A stretch of DNA of 64,000 nt, from positions 43,512,962-43,576,961 of the forward strand of contig OU862928.1 of NCBI GenBank assembly GCA_917880885.1. The letters are read 5' to 3'. The DNA is from Limnephilus marmoratus. Lineage: Eukaryota; Arthropoda; Insecta; Trichoptera; Limnephilidae. The stretch's first letter is position 1, and every line of letters starts with the position of its first letter. Below the pieces are notes generated by a model, which was not told where the DNA came from, made no database searches, and saw nothing but the letters and a program-made list of their open reading frames with translations. Positions 37,302 to 47,836 of the stretch are shown piece by piece. Position numbers and translations under genes: made by a program.

Positions 37302-37781
37302 TCTATATAAATAAAAATGAATTGCCGAAATGTATGTACGCGCACAACTTCCGAATGACTGCACCAAATTGGATAAATATTTTTTTTGTGTTCGTTATTG
37401 TCAGGACAAAGTTTGTATAAAACTACTGATGAGCTTTGGCATTATGAAATTTGCAATAGGTTTCCCGCGAGCTGTTTGAAAACTGAATGTACCGGGACTG
37501 AATCTAAGGAATGCGAGAGGGGGGATGGGAACTCGAGTAGGGGGTTCGCGGGAGGGGAGGAGTGGAACCAGGGAGGGGGAGGGGAACCTGGGAGGGGGGA
37601 GGGAAACTCGGGAGGAGGGTTCGCGAGACGGGGGAGTGGGAAGAGGGAAGATGGAGGAGGCGGAGTGGGAACGCGAGAGGAAGGGGCGGCGGAAGGGGAA
37701 CGGGTCGAATGGGAAAGGACTTGCAGGGAGAAACAATTTATTTATTAAACGGCATAGCAACGCATGTCGGGTACCAGTTAG
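37302..37781 (+). mobile_element. Helitron-like element (copy D)
   Basis: It starts TCTATATAAATAAAAATG (Helitron elements start with TC), has GCATTATGAAATTTGCAATAG and a purine-rich middle, and ends GCAACGCATGTCGGGTACC and GTTAG-T. It is the most complete copy of the family here. It encodes no Rep/helicase, so it is non-autonomous. Confidence 0.7.
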
Positions 37782-38290
37782 TTTTTAATAAATACCTACA
37801 ATTTACTTTTTTAATTATTAAAATTCCGGATGAAGCAACAAATTCAAATTATTAGTTTGTTAATAATTCGTTGAAAGGCCCTGTTATTTCTTTAGAAACA
37901 TCTTCAATGTCAAGTGTCACTTCAGGTTGTACCATTTGTGAAGGAGTTGTCTATTTTAATAAGACGGTTAAAAAGTATATAATTATTAGCTGACCCGGAG
38001 ATCTTCGTTCCGCCTCAGAATCAATAACTGTTGTGTTAACTTATTAGCTGAATTAAATTAATTATTTTTATTAACTTAAAAATTACACATGAAAGTAATT
38101 ATCGATGCGCAACTGTCCGTGTTTGTTTTTTTCAGTATCAGAGATGGCGTTGTGTACGGATTTATATTTTTGTGATTTTCTTATTTTTCCATTTACTTAA
38201 AGGATTGCGCTTCATTTTTTTATATGTGTGAGGAAGATTTATTATAATTATTGTATTTTTCCTTTGGAGGGGTGCAGACATACGTTCATC
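37782..38290. other. No gene recognised
   Basis: AT-rich sequence with no supported feature. Confidence 0.5.
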
Positions 38291-38299
38291 GTTTGTCTC

Positions 38300-38640
38300 A
38301 TTTTCGACTCTTGACATTAAGTGCTTCTACTTCTTCTATATTCTCCTTACACTCCATTCCTCATTCATTTGCTCTACATGCCCAAACCACCTGAGCGTCC
38401 CTTTTTTAATCTTACTCATTTCGCTTACATCAGCCTTGCATTCTTCGCGAATCTCCACATTTCTCACACGATCGGACATGGTATTACCACACATACTCCT
38501 CAGGGATCTCAGTTCTACAGCATTCAGTCTACTTTCATCATTCCTTTGCCAATTCCATGCCTCACTACCATACATCAGGGTATGTACTAGCACTTCATTA
38601 TGGACAGCTAACTTCGCTTCTTTGGACAGTTTTTTGTTGC
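38300..38640 (-). pseudogene. LINE (RTE-like) C-terminal relic
   Basis: The frame 38336-38593 reads LVHTLMYGSEAWNW, LNAVELRSLRSMCG, DRVRNVEIREECK and GTLRWFGHVEQMNEE. This is the classic C-terminal tail of RTE-type LINE proteins (YGSE-W ... LRWFGHVERM). Only this tail is present, with LSKEAKLAVHNEVLVH just before it (up to about 38640). Confidence 0.82.
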
Positions 38641-38649
38641 GACCAATTA

Positions 38650-39029
38650 TTATTTAAGTATTCCGTTCGATCTTTGAGAAACTAAAATGGTTGAAATATG
38701 ATTACCTGTGATTAACTAATTTCCCGTTTAATGTCAAAAACAAAATGAATATTTAGGTTAATATTTCAAATCAAATTTATCAATTTATTTGTATTTTTAC
38801 GTAATTGTTTGGCGTTTGACGTTTCGGAATGTGGAAATCATAGAAAACACCCCCCGTGTTGCCAGCGTACATGGATTTCTTGTTTATTTCCTGTCAATAT
38901 CGGTTAAGCTGTCAAAGATGAAACCGTACTAGGGACATAAATTTAAAATCATTGGTAGTTAGTGGGTAGCCTATCGGGCCGATATTTTAAAGTTATCGAT
39001 TTTACATTTTACGGACATTATATTTAAAA
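38650..39029. other. No gene recognised
   Basis: AT-rich spacer sequence; no coding or repeat signal was identified. Confidence 0.45.
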
Positions 39030-39379
39030 CACTGGACATTGGTATTACAATGGAAGATGCTCCGAGGAACTAGCATCATTGATCCCTTCGGCACCAAAAG
39101 AAACACGCCAAACGCGTGCCCAACATTTGTACACGGTTGACATTTGTCACATGAGAACGGGTCGTTTCTTCGACTCGTTCTTGTGTTCAACAATGGCTGT
39201 GGAATGATTTGCCGGCCTCTGTGTTTCCTCCTTCCTACAACATGGGCCTCTTCAAGACCAATGTTCATTCCTTCCTGTCCTCAAAAAGACCCTCCACACA
39301 GCATCCCAGATGACATAGGCCCTGAGGGATATTATTTTTCTCAGGGCCTCCTGTGTGGAGTTAATGTAAAAAAAAAAAA
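39030..39379 (+). mobile_element. LINE-C 3' fragment
   Basis: It starts in the RT C-terminal region (YYNGRCSEELASL equivalent) and matches 27090-27432, with a few small deletions that break the frame. It ends with the nested hairpin (39292-39360), TTAATG and an A-run. Confidence 0.88.
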
Positions 39380-39714
39380 TTGCACTATTTTACATTTGAT
39401 ACCCCCATCACTATTAGTATTACAATTATGACAAGATTAGTGACAAAAGTACAGTTGATATTATTTATTTTGAAAGACTGGAGAGTTTATTACTCTTTGG
39501 GGTTGGAGAATGTTCAAGAAATGAACAAACGCTTAGGATAGTAGGATCCAAGTAGGATTTTTATTTTTTTTTAATTTATTTTTTATTTTCGTATAAATCA
39601 AATCATAACAGAATTATAAGTATAAACGATAGAAACATAAAAAACATAGGCACAACATATTCATGAAACATCAGAGAAATACTCTTGGTAAATTCGGAAT
39701 TGAAGATGTCAAAT

Positions 39715-39858
39715 TTTTTTAAACGGAAGAGTAAGGAGGAGGTACTTGTAAGTACGGGGAAGCCGAGGAAAGTGGACGGGGAACGCGGGAGGAGAAGAGA
39801 TCAAAGGAACAATTCCTTTATTTAAATGGCATTGCAACGCATCCCGGGAACTCGCTAG
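39715..39858 (+). mobile_element. Helitron-like 3' end (copy E)
   Basis: A purine-rich block, then GGAACAATTCCTTTATTTAAA, GCATTGCAACGCATCCCGGG and CTCGCTAG followed by T. This is nearly the same end as copy A. Confidence 0.6.
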
Positions 39859-39859
39859 T

Positions 39860-40194
39860 AAATAAACAAAGTGTAAATGAACAAAGACGTTTGCGAACAC
39901 GCGAAATTTGTCTACGAATTTTTGTATTTTATGGAAAAATTTGGAAAATATCGCGAATTTTCGTATTTTTCACAAAATTTTCTGGAATTTTCGGTGTCAC
40001 TCTTTCTTGAATTTTCATTTATGTAGAGTTGTTAGAATTATTTTCTTCAACAATTAACAATAATGAAATAATCACATTACATACCATTTTTCACAAAAAA
40101 ACCAAACACGCCGTATGAAATAAACATAAGGATCCATTCTGCACCACACACTCAACAGCACCACTGTAACTTATTGTGTACTAAACTAATATTG
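39860..40194. other. No gene recognised
   Basis: The 39900-40010 stretch repeats GAATTTT and GTATTTT motifs loosely; otherwise it is featureless AT-rich sequence. Confidence 0.4.
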
Positions 40195-41080
40195 AAATGA
40201 AAACTTCAACCAAATATCTAGGAATCACTATTGACCAATGTCTAAAATGGATACCGCATATAACCATTCTTAAAAACAGAGTACGAAAATTGACATATAT
40301 TTTTGAGACACATTCTAAGTAAAGAACTACTGAGAATGACGTACTTCGCATTCTGTCAATCCATAATCCAATATGATATAATAGGATGGGGTGGCGCCTA
40401 TAAAACTCACACACAATCTCTCTACATTGCACAAAAACTAATAATTAAAATAATATTAAAAAAATCATTTCTATATCCATCTGAACTCATATTCAAAGAA
40501 TTTAAAGTCAGAAAATTAAATACTCTCTTCCTGTATCATTCAACCTTACAAGTTTACAAAGAGGATATCCTAAACAAAACCATACCTTTCAAAAACACAG
40601 TAAATCTCAGGCAAAAATACATGTTACCAATTCCCATTTGTAAAAAAACTTTGGGTCAACAAAACTACAAATACTTGGGAACAAATTTCTTTAATAAATT
40701 ACCAGAAAATATAAGATCCCTTAAGGACAGTTTAAAAAATTTCAAAACACAATTTAAAAAATATACTGAAAACCTTAACTAAAAAAAAATAAATAATAAA
40801 TAAAAATTTAAAAAAATGTACACATATATACACAAAAGTTTCTCTTATTCTTTATATAAACTAAATTTAAAAAAAATAAAATCAAAATAACCTAACAAAT
40901 AATACTTCCTCCCGTATACACAAGCATCTGCTTATTATGGGAGAATATTTAAAAAAATATGTATATTTGTATTTAATAATTGTATTAAGTTTTATTTTTT
41001 ACATACTTTCATTATATTTATGTATCTATTGTATGTACTTTACCAAAAAAAAAAAAAAATTAAAAAAAAAAAAAATCATT
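40195..41080 (+). mobile_element. LINE-G, 5'-truncated
   Basis: Coding starts out of frame at 40200 (TKYLGITIDQCLKWIPHI). The long frame is 40303-40782 (FCQSIIQYDIIGWGGAYK, YIAQKLIIKIILKK, FFNKLPENIRSLKDSLKNF, ending KYTENLN). An AT-rich 3' UTR ends in A-runs near 41050-41078. It belongs to the same group as LINE-E and the relic at 32835. Confidence 0.82.
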
Positions 41081-41094
41081 TAAAAGTAATAGGT

Positions 41095-41440
41095 TCGATT
41101 TGGGAGGCGGGAATGCGTACCGCCGCCCCGGGAACCTTTATTGGATAACCAACATCTCTGCCATAGGTCACCCCAAGTGGTTCGCTACGTTTAGTGATTT
41201 AGCAGGGGTGCCCTGGTTCACGGGGTGAGGTTTGTCTAGGTCTTGGAGGCAGATGACCAGGACACACTGAACCCCAGATTCCTATCCACTCCTTAAACCC
41301 TTTTCCTTCCCAGAACTCTCCTCTCCTTTCTTTCCTTAAAAAACCCTCCACACAGCATTCCTAAAGATGACATAGGCCATGAGGGAAATTATTTTCCTCA
41401 GGGCCTCCTGTGTGGAGCTCATGCAAAAAAAAGAAAAGGT
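41095..41440 (+). mobile_element. Family D copy, plus strand
   Basis: It starts GGGAGGCGGGAATGCG, includes CCGCCGCCCCGGGAACC and GTTCACGGGGTGAGG, and ends with the nested hairpin (41346-41417), CTCATGC and an A-run. It aligns with 30945-31330. Confidence 0.78.
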
Positions 41441-41635
41441 GTTTTCAGCACACCGGGTACCTACATAATAAAACCGCTAAAATTAAAATAATAATAACTG
41501 ATTACTGATTACGAATGTAAACGATGACATGACTTTGGACTTTTTAAAGTTATTATCTTTATATTTTTCACCCAACTTTACAACGCAGTAGATCTCCATC
41601 TAGGAGGCCACAAGAGAAATCATTTACCGTAGGGC

Positions 41636-41775
41636 CTATGACAGCCGCCGGGGTCGAAGGGATGAGGCTCTTTGACTGGCAATCCGAAGGTCGCGGGATC
41701 AACTCCCGGCTTGGGCAAATTAATTTAACTTTATTAATTTATGTTATTTCACGAATAATTCATTTAAAAATAATG
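41636..41775 (+). mobile_element. SINE2 copy
   Basis: The head has a tRNA-like GGTCGCGGGATCAACTCCCG B-box region. The tail (GGGCAAATTAATTT, TTATTTCACGAATAATTC, TTTAAAAA) matches the minus-strand copy at 61505-61655. Confidence 0.65.
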
Positions 41776-41776
41776 T

Positions 41777-41850
41777 ACAGTATATTTGCGGCACGTTCCA
41801 GAGTGGAAGATGTAAGACCACCATTCAAAATTGAATCGTTGCTTGAAATA
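41777..41850 (-). repeat. RepC 3' end fragment
   Basis: Read on the minus strand it matches CAATTTTGAATGGTGG, CTTCCACTCTGGAACGTGCC and GCAAATATACTG of RepC. Confidence 0.7.
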
Positions 41851-41865
41851 CGTTTTTTTATATAT

Positions 41866-42505
41866 TTACTCCACACATGAGTCTCTGAGGAAAATAATTT
41901 CCCTCAGGGCCTATGTCATCTGAGATGATGTGTGGAGGGTCTTTTGAGGACAGGAATGAATGAACATTGGTCTTGAAGAGATCCGTGTTGTAGGAAGGAG
42001 GAAACACAGAGGCCGGCAAATCGTTCCACAACCGAGCTGTTGAACACAAGAACGAATCGAAGAAGCGACCCGTTCTCATGTGACAAATGTCAATCGTGTA
42101 CATATGTTGGGCACGCGTTTGGCGTGTTTCCCGACTATGCACCGGTGCCGAAGGGATCAATGATGTTAGTTCCTCGGAACATCTTCCATTGTAATACCGG
42201 TAGAACAAGGATAGCATTCCCACCCGACGCCTGAGCTCTAAAGATTGCAATCCGTCTGTTAAGATGGGAGAATCTATTAAACGGACCGCTAATTTTTGCA
42301 AAATAGTCGAGGGTATTTTTCAGGTATTTTGGAGCTCCAGACCAGAGGTGGCTGCCAAATTCAACCGTGGGGCGCACTTGTGATTTGTATAGGAAAGACA
42401 GTTGTATGCTATTAAAGCATCTGCGGGCCATGTACAGTACGCCCAGTTTTTGGGAGGCTAACTTTACTCTGGCTTCGATGGAGCCCCTAAATCTGAGCTG
42501 GTCAC
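41866..42505 (-). mobile_element. LINE-C copy, minus strand, broken RT
   Basis: Minus-strand frames 42135-42431 and 41858-42301 together give SQVRPTVEFGSHLWSGAPKY, VRLIDSPILTDGLQSLELRR, YYNGRCSEELTSLIPSA and LWNDLPASVFPPSYN. One frameshift separates them near 42290. The nested hairpin lies at 41869-41937. It is 5'-truncated near 42505, next to RepC. Confidence 0.87.
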
Positions 42506-42527
42506 TTAGAGTTTATTCGCTTTGTCC

Positions 42528-42806
42528 GTGTTTCATGACCAGATTTGAATAGCCAGGTTCTTCCCCACCTTCCTCTTCCCATCTCCTTCGCCTTCCCACT
42601 ACCTTCAGCCTCACAATTTACCTCAATTGGGAATACCATACTGGCTCCAGACGGGAGAGCTGGGACTCTTGTGAGGTATTCTTGGGACTATTGTGAGGTA
42701 AAAAATACTCGGGTGCTTCCCCACTTTCCTCTCCCAATCTACTTCCTCTTCCCACTACCTTCAGCCTCACAACATACCCCAATTGGGGATAATATAGTTT
42801 TACTGG
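42528..42806 (-). repeat. Two RepC copies in tandem; the second is split by Gyp2
   Basis: Copy one (about 42535-42700) ends GGGACTCTTGTGAGGTATTC. Copy two starts near 42710 and runs to the CTGG at 42803-42806, where Gyp2 begins. Its remaining part (CTGGCTACAGACGG onward) resumes at 54464. Intact RepC copies show CACTGGCTCCAGAC at this place, which confirms the insertion point. Confidence 0.85.
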
Positions 42807-43559
42807 TGGTACGTTGGGGCCTGTGGTGCATTTGGGCTACAACACACGTGGGGCCTGGGGTAGGCGCGGTGTGTACCCCCAACAATATCGTCTCAACATG
42901 CCCGAGACTAGCAAAATCGGAAAAAGCATATGAGATCTCTCTATTCAGAGCGGAGGCCACCGGTAGGCTATTAGGTAAGCTCCATCTCTCAATATACAGT
43001 GTGGGGCGTCGCCCTGGGTACCTCCACCGTAGCGGAATAACAACAGTTAATAGAGGAAAAGGTCATATATTGTAGAATCAACAGGTACAAACCATTACAG
43101 TAATCACAGGGGTCAACAATGTAGTATGAACACAATGACAATGACCTAGCTGAACTTTAGAACTAACATGATCTCTCAATTTCGTCATCCCGGGTGAGTT
43201 TCGCGAGGCAATCACTAACACAGCGAATAGACACATTATTAAAGAGGGAATACGGCAATGCAGTCACTTACAGGGTGGTGTGAGAGGCGTGTTCGACTCG
43301 GCAACGAACTCTGATGTTCCAGTCCTCGAATACATGGTTACAACACGTGTCTGGCGCCATTGTTCCACGAGATTCTACCGTCGGTCGTATGGAGGGAGCG
43401 GCACACAGCGGCACGTGCTCGGTGCTCTGAGGCTGGGCGCTGCTGTGGGGCTCGAACGCGTATCGCCGCTTTGCTGTTCCGAGCGGCCGGAAAAACTGCG
43501 GCGCGCTAGTCATAAAGTAACTCTTTAATATTGTCAAACCGGAAATGCGCTCCGTAACA
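42807..43559 (-). repeat. Gyp2 3' LTR
   Basis: It is 753 bp and on the plus strand runs from TGGTACGTTGGGGCC to CTCCGTAACA. Minus-strand termini are TGTTACGG...CGTACCA. Compared with 53710-54463 there are about eleven substitutions and one single-base indel. Confidence 0.95.
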
Positions 43560-43571
43560 CTTCCCCCCGCG
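43560..43571 (-). other. Gyp2 polypurine tract
   Basis: On the minus strand CGCGGGGGGAAG directly precedes the 3' LTR, the expected priming site for plus-strand DNA synthesis. Confidence 0.8.
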
Positions 43572-46500
43572 CTCGGAAAAAAAGCGACGTGGCAATGGAG
43601 CTGTAGGGGAAAAAATCCTCTTATGCTTCCATCAGGGTTATTTTTTGAGAGAACCGACCGACAGGAGAGGGAGAGTTGAGTTTGAGAGACTTTGGTAGGT
43701 TGGAGAGAAACCTAGCTAAAACATACAGACTAGCTCATGTTATAGTTGGATAACTATGTTTGCGGGAGGTGGGGGGGATACATAAAATGTTTGGAACCGA
43801 CAGTAGAGAACACAAGGTATAAAACAATATACGGGGTTATTCCATTGAAATGACAATACACAATGTTATGCAATTGGGAAATGACAATACACAATGTTAT
43901 GCAATTGGGAAATGACAATACACAATGTTATGCAATTGGGAAATGACAATACACAATGTTATGCAATTGGGAAATGACAATACACAATGTTATGCAATTG
44001 AGAAATGACAATACACAATGTTATGCAATTGGGAAATGACAGTTCAAATTTGGGCAAGAGGAGACAAAAGGTTGCTTATAAGTATGTTTCTATGGTTTCA
44101 TTGGTCTGGAAGCTAAGTTTGCGGAGCGTAGATTCGTTTTGACGAGTTTCGGAGGGTTTCGAAGAATTACGAAGAATCACGGAGAAGGCGTTATTTCACA
44201 GACTCTAAGGATTACATTATCACCGTAATCAGACCCATTTGAGATAACACTCTGGATTACACTAGGTCTTAGAGAAGGAACACTTTGTTTCGTTGTAGGC
44301 TTCGAAATTCGCGAGGTAGGTGCTGTGGTTTGCAGTGTCGCGGCTATGGTTACAAAGGTCATTGAAGAGTAGCGTCCAGGATCTGCAGACATGCCAGTAC
44401 GAATCCTATGTGCCATTATGGTAAGCACGGATCGTGTATAATGTTTCTCGAAGCATAATGTAGCTCAGAATAACTTGTAGAGGTGTGCATTTAGCAAATG
44501 CTGGAGGGTCAAGGTAATAATGGTTTACACATGACATGGTGTGTGTCACTGCATGACAGAGCAAGAGACGACATAACTGGCTTCGGAGGCAGGAGCAAGA
44601 ACAACCCAGGGGCTAGCGTGCCCAAAAGTTCAGAGTGTCATAATGTATAGTTGGACAACTCTGCTCGCAGTGGCACAACAAGACAACATACATATGTGCG
44701 GTATGGTCTGTGCTTTCAGGAACAATTGTGTAGGGGATAGCAGCAGGAAGGACCTTCATAACCACAGCGCGGGTTGTCAGGAAGCGGGGCTCAGCGAGGC
44801 TGCTGGTGATGACGTCCGCCTGGGCTTCTTTTTAAATCCGGGAGAAATTATTATTAGAGCCAAAATTCTTGAGATTTACCTGCCTAGAGACCAATGAAGA
44901 AAAAGTTTGGAGAGAAACAAAATGTGTCTAGATAATGAAACAAACGAAGTTTAACCACTGACCCAGGGATTGACGAAGAGAGAGATTCCTAACTAAGATT
45001 GTAAGAACATTATCCTTTATTAGGATGATTTGGCGTTTGCCGAATGACAAAATGCCTTGTTTGAAAAACAGCTGGCCTTCCATGGCCTATGTTAACATAA
45101 GGTGGTAACATTTTCTTAGAATTTCAAAGAACAAGACAAAAGATCGTGAACGGGTCACGGCAAAGGGAAAACCAATTCATGGATAAAGGTTGTCAAAAAG
45201 GAGACAGACGGTACGCCAAGTGCATATCGTACATATCCAGTATTCATGAATGTGTTTCGTAAAACTGAGAGGAAAAATGGCGAGACAAACGCCGCGATTG
45301 AGGGGAAAAACCTGTGGATAACTGGACAGTCTCCTATTCGAACTCGAACTGAGGGCGAAATATGGTCAACAACAGATTTTCCGCCTCATAACATATGTCT
45401 GAGAGTATGGGAGTGGGGAAAGGAGAGGAAAAAGGAAGGAGTCGAGTTAAGAAATTTGCTAGAGACTGGACTAATTTCCAATTCAAACTCTATTTGAGAA
45501 AGAAACATAATCACCCAGCAGATTTCCTGGCTCTTTACATTGATTTAAAGTGGATAGTATTGTAGGCAATGAGAAGGGGGTTTGAATACACATTATACCA
45601 AGGCTAATCTTTTGCGTGTATTTGTCAAAAGATTGGGGGTCATATTAAACTTCTACATGATTGTGAGAAAAGATAGACCCTCGCTCCAATTTCACAATCC
45701 TGGGATTTCTTTTATTCGCTTCCCAGCCGACGAGTTTGGTGGTTTTGTGCCCATTCGATTAACTCCCACGGCACTATGCCCCATAGCTGACAGTGAAGCT
45801 GACAAGCTAGTCCTTTTGAGATAGTAGATATTCCTGGGCTTCTTTCCTTTAGAGAAAGAAGTGGCAAAACAGGAAGTCCACGGGCATTGTCGTTGAACAA
45901 TTTACAAAAAGGTTGTGGACTACTTTGTGTAGTGCGCACAAAAAGGGTTGATATTATTTCGTTCGCACGATTCATGGTGAGTATTGTAACGTCTTCACGT
46001 TTGGTGCACAAATTATATAAGTACACAATTATAACAAGATACAGCTCAATTATAGGCAGAAGTCATAGAGTGTTATACATTGCATCTTAAAGAAGATAGC
46101 AAGGCCGATATTATGTCGTTCACACGAATCACGGTAAGTATTATTATTACGTCTTCACGTCTCGTGTACAGAGTTTATACACAATTATACACAAAAATGG
46201 TACTCATGACAAATAATGACACACGACCAAAACATATTATACAGGGCGGTACTCATAACAAATAATGACACACGACCAACTCAACAACATTAGTTATGAG
46301 CATAAAGTGATTATAACGAACTTCTCGTATCGTGGCAGGTATTCTAAGGATCTCTCCTGTCGCGTAGCATGGTTACGTTTAAATACAACACACTAGACGT
46401 TAACAGTATTGTTTTAATATTGTAGGTAAAGATTTGTTAGATTGACTAACTTCGTAGCCCAAAAGGCGTACGACAGAATAACAGAGGAGGTAAACAGTTT

Positions 46501-47836
46501 ATGTTACTTCATGTCTTACAAGGAGTGAGGTGATGACAGTGCATATTTCTGTTTACCCTGTGCGATAAATGAAGACAGACCTATATGGTTTTACATACTG
46601 TCTATTGTAGCAACCTTCAGTGAGGAAAACAAAAAGGACCAATTGAGGTTTTACATACCTTTTGTATAGCTACCAATCTGCCGCGTGATATGCAATTTTT
46701 ATGTTGCAAAACACTTGGTTGGGTGGTGAGACAAAGGTTGAATTGCCTATTTGCAACACGATACTCTAACAAAACATTGTAGATTTACGTTAGGTTGCAA
46801 TTGTTTCCGTACGAGAATCAGGATGACCGCGAGGTTTTTATTAACCTGTCCCGTAGAGTTGAGACGCGTAATACAAGACATACATGGTGTAACAATATAG
46901 GAACGAAACGAAGACTTCGCTTTTACAACAAAAGACCGGAATATTCGGTTTTACGTACTTTAGTTGAAACGAGTTAAATAGGTTTGTGTACAAAATTATA
47001 AAGACCGATTTTTGGCTTTATAAATACAATTTCCAAAATGGACGTATCAATATCCAATTTTGGGTAAAAACATGAACATGGGTAGGACGCCATCAATTTT
47101 AAATTTAAGAAAAAATTGAAAAAACTTATATATTCAAAGTGAGCAACTATGTAAGTAATCACTATTTGGTTCGTACTTGAGGCCACTATTGGGTTTTACG
47201 TACTCAAGATAAAACTGGAAAGACAAGAGGACTACCTGACTTTACCATGGTAGGTAAAATATAGTGGGTAGTAAGAATAGTTAACCAGTTCTGGGTCGTG
47301 ATTTTAACACTTTGGAATTTACAAACTTTGAACTCCAGAACGTTGTGCCGATGGCGGTTGTTAATTATTTTACTTTGATATATCAAGACAATGGAACATT
47401 ATCTCGACATGGGATGGTGATAAAATGGAAAAAACAAAAGGATTACAAGTTACATGGCACGGCGATAAATAAAACAAAAATATACATGTTGTATGAACAT
47501 TACGTAGTGTAGGGGTTGAGAAGCAACAGTTTGGGTTCATGACTTCCCAAACATTGTGACTCGAGGGGTGTCTCTGTTCTGAAGTGATCAGCCTCCGAAC
47601 AGGTGAGAGAAAAAAAATAAAATGAGACAAAATTGTCGTGAGAGACATGGTCGCCAGTACAAAAGCAACTTTTGAAAGTGCCTTATAATATGTGAATATA
47701 CATTAATTTACAAGGATGATTAAAAAAATAATCGTCGTCTTATCAACGAAAGGGTGGACATGTAGTTGACTCTTTACATGCCAACTATAGTAAGGCTATG
47801 TAGGTTTACCAAAAGGTTGTGCTGCTACACAGTGGG
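43572..47836 (-). other. Gyp2 long 3' non-coding region
   Basis: Between the end of pol and the 3' LTR lie about 4.3 kb without a long frame on either strand. No envelope-type features (signal peptide, furin site, transmembrane anchor) could be read. Internal duplications occur: GACACACGACCAA at 46219 and 46269, related blocks at 45944-46030 and 46105-46190 (CGTCTTCACGT, CACAATTATA), and a GGTTTTAC(A/G)TAC motif near 46587, 46652, 46947 and 47192. Lost env-like or captured sequence, or a large structured UTR, are possible explanations. Confidence 0.6.
43848..44033. repeat. 31-bp tandem repeat x 6 in Gyp2
   Basis: The unit AAATGACAATACACAATG plus TTATGCAATTGGG is repeated six times with one or two substitutions in total, followed by eight bases of a seventh copy. 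It starts about 290 bp from the 3' LTR. Confidence 0.95.

Noticed and set aside
36749..37314. Five long ORFs on both strands made of STFHLPP or EGGRWKV repeats
   Set aside because: They are by-products of the stop-free 7-bp array; no start context, no domain, and all frames are equally open.
42545..43075. A 176-residue plus-strand ORF across the RepC/Gyp2 boundary
   Set aside because: It spans the junction of two unrelated repeats and lies antisense to the LTR, so it cannot be a conserved gene.
43848..44033. CRISPR-like array
   Set aside because: The 31-bp units are directly adjacent without spacers, in a eukaryotic retrotransposon.
43560..47836. An envelope gene that would make Gyp2 an errantivirus
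   Set aside because: No long frame, signal peptide, cleavage site or membrane anchor could be read on either strand.
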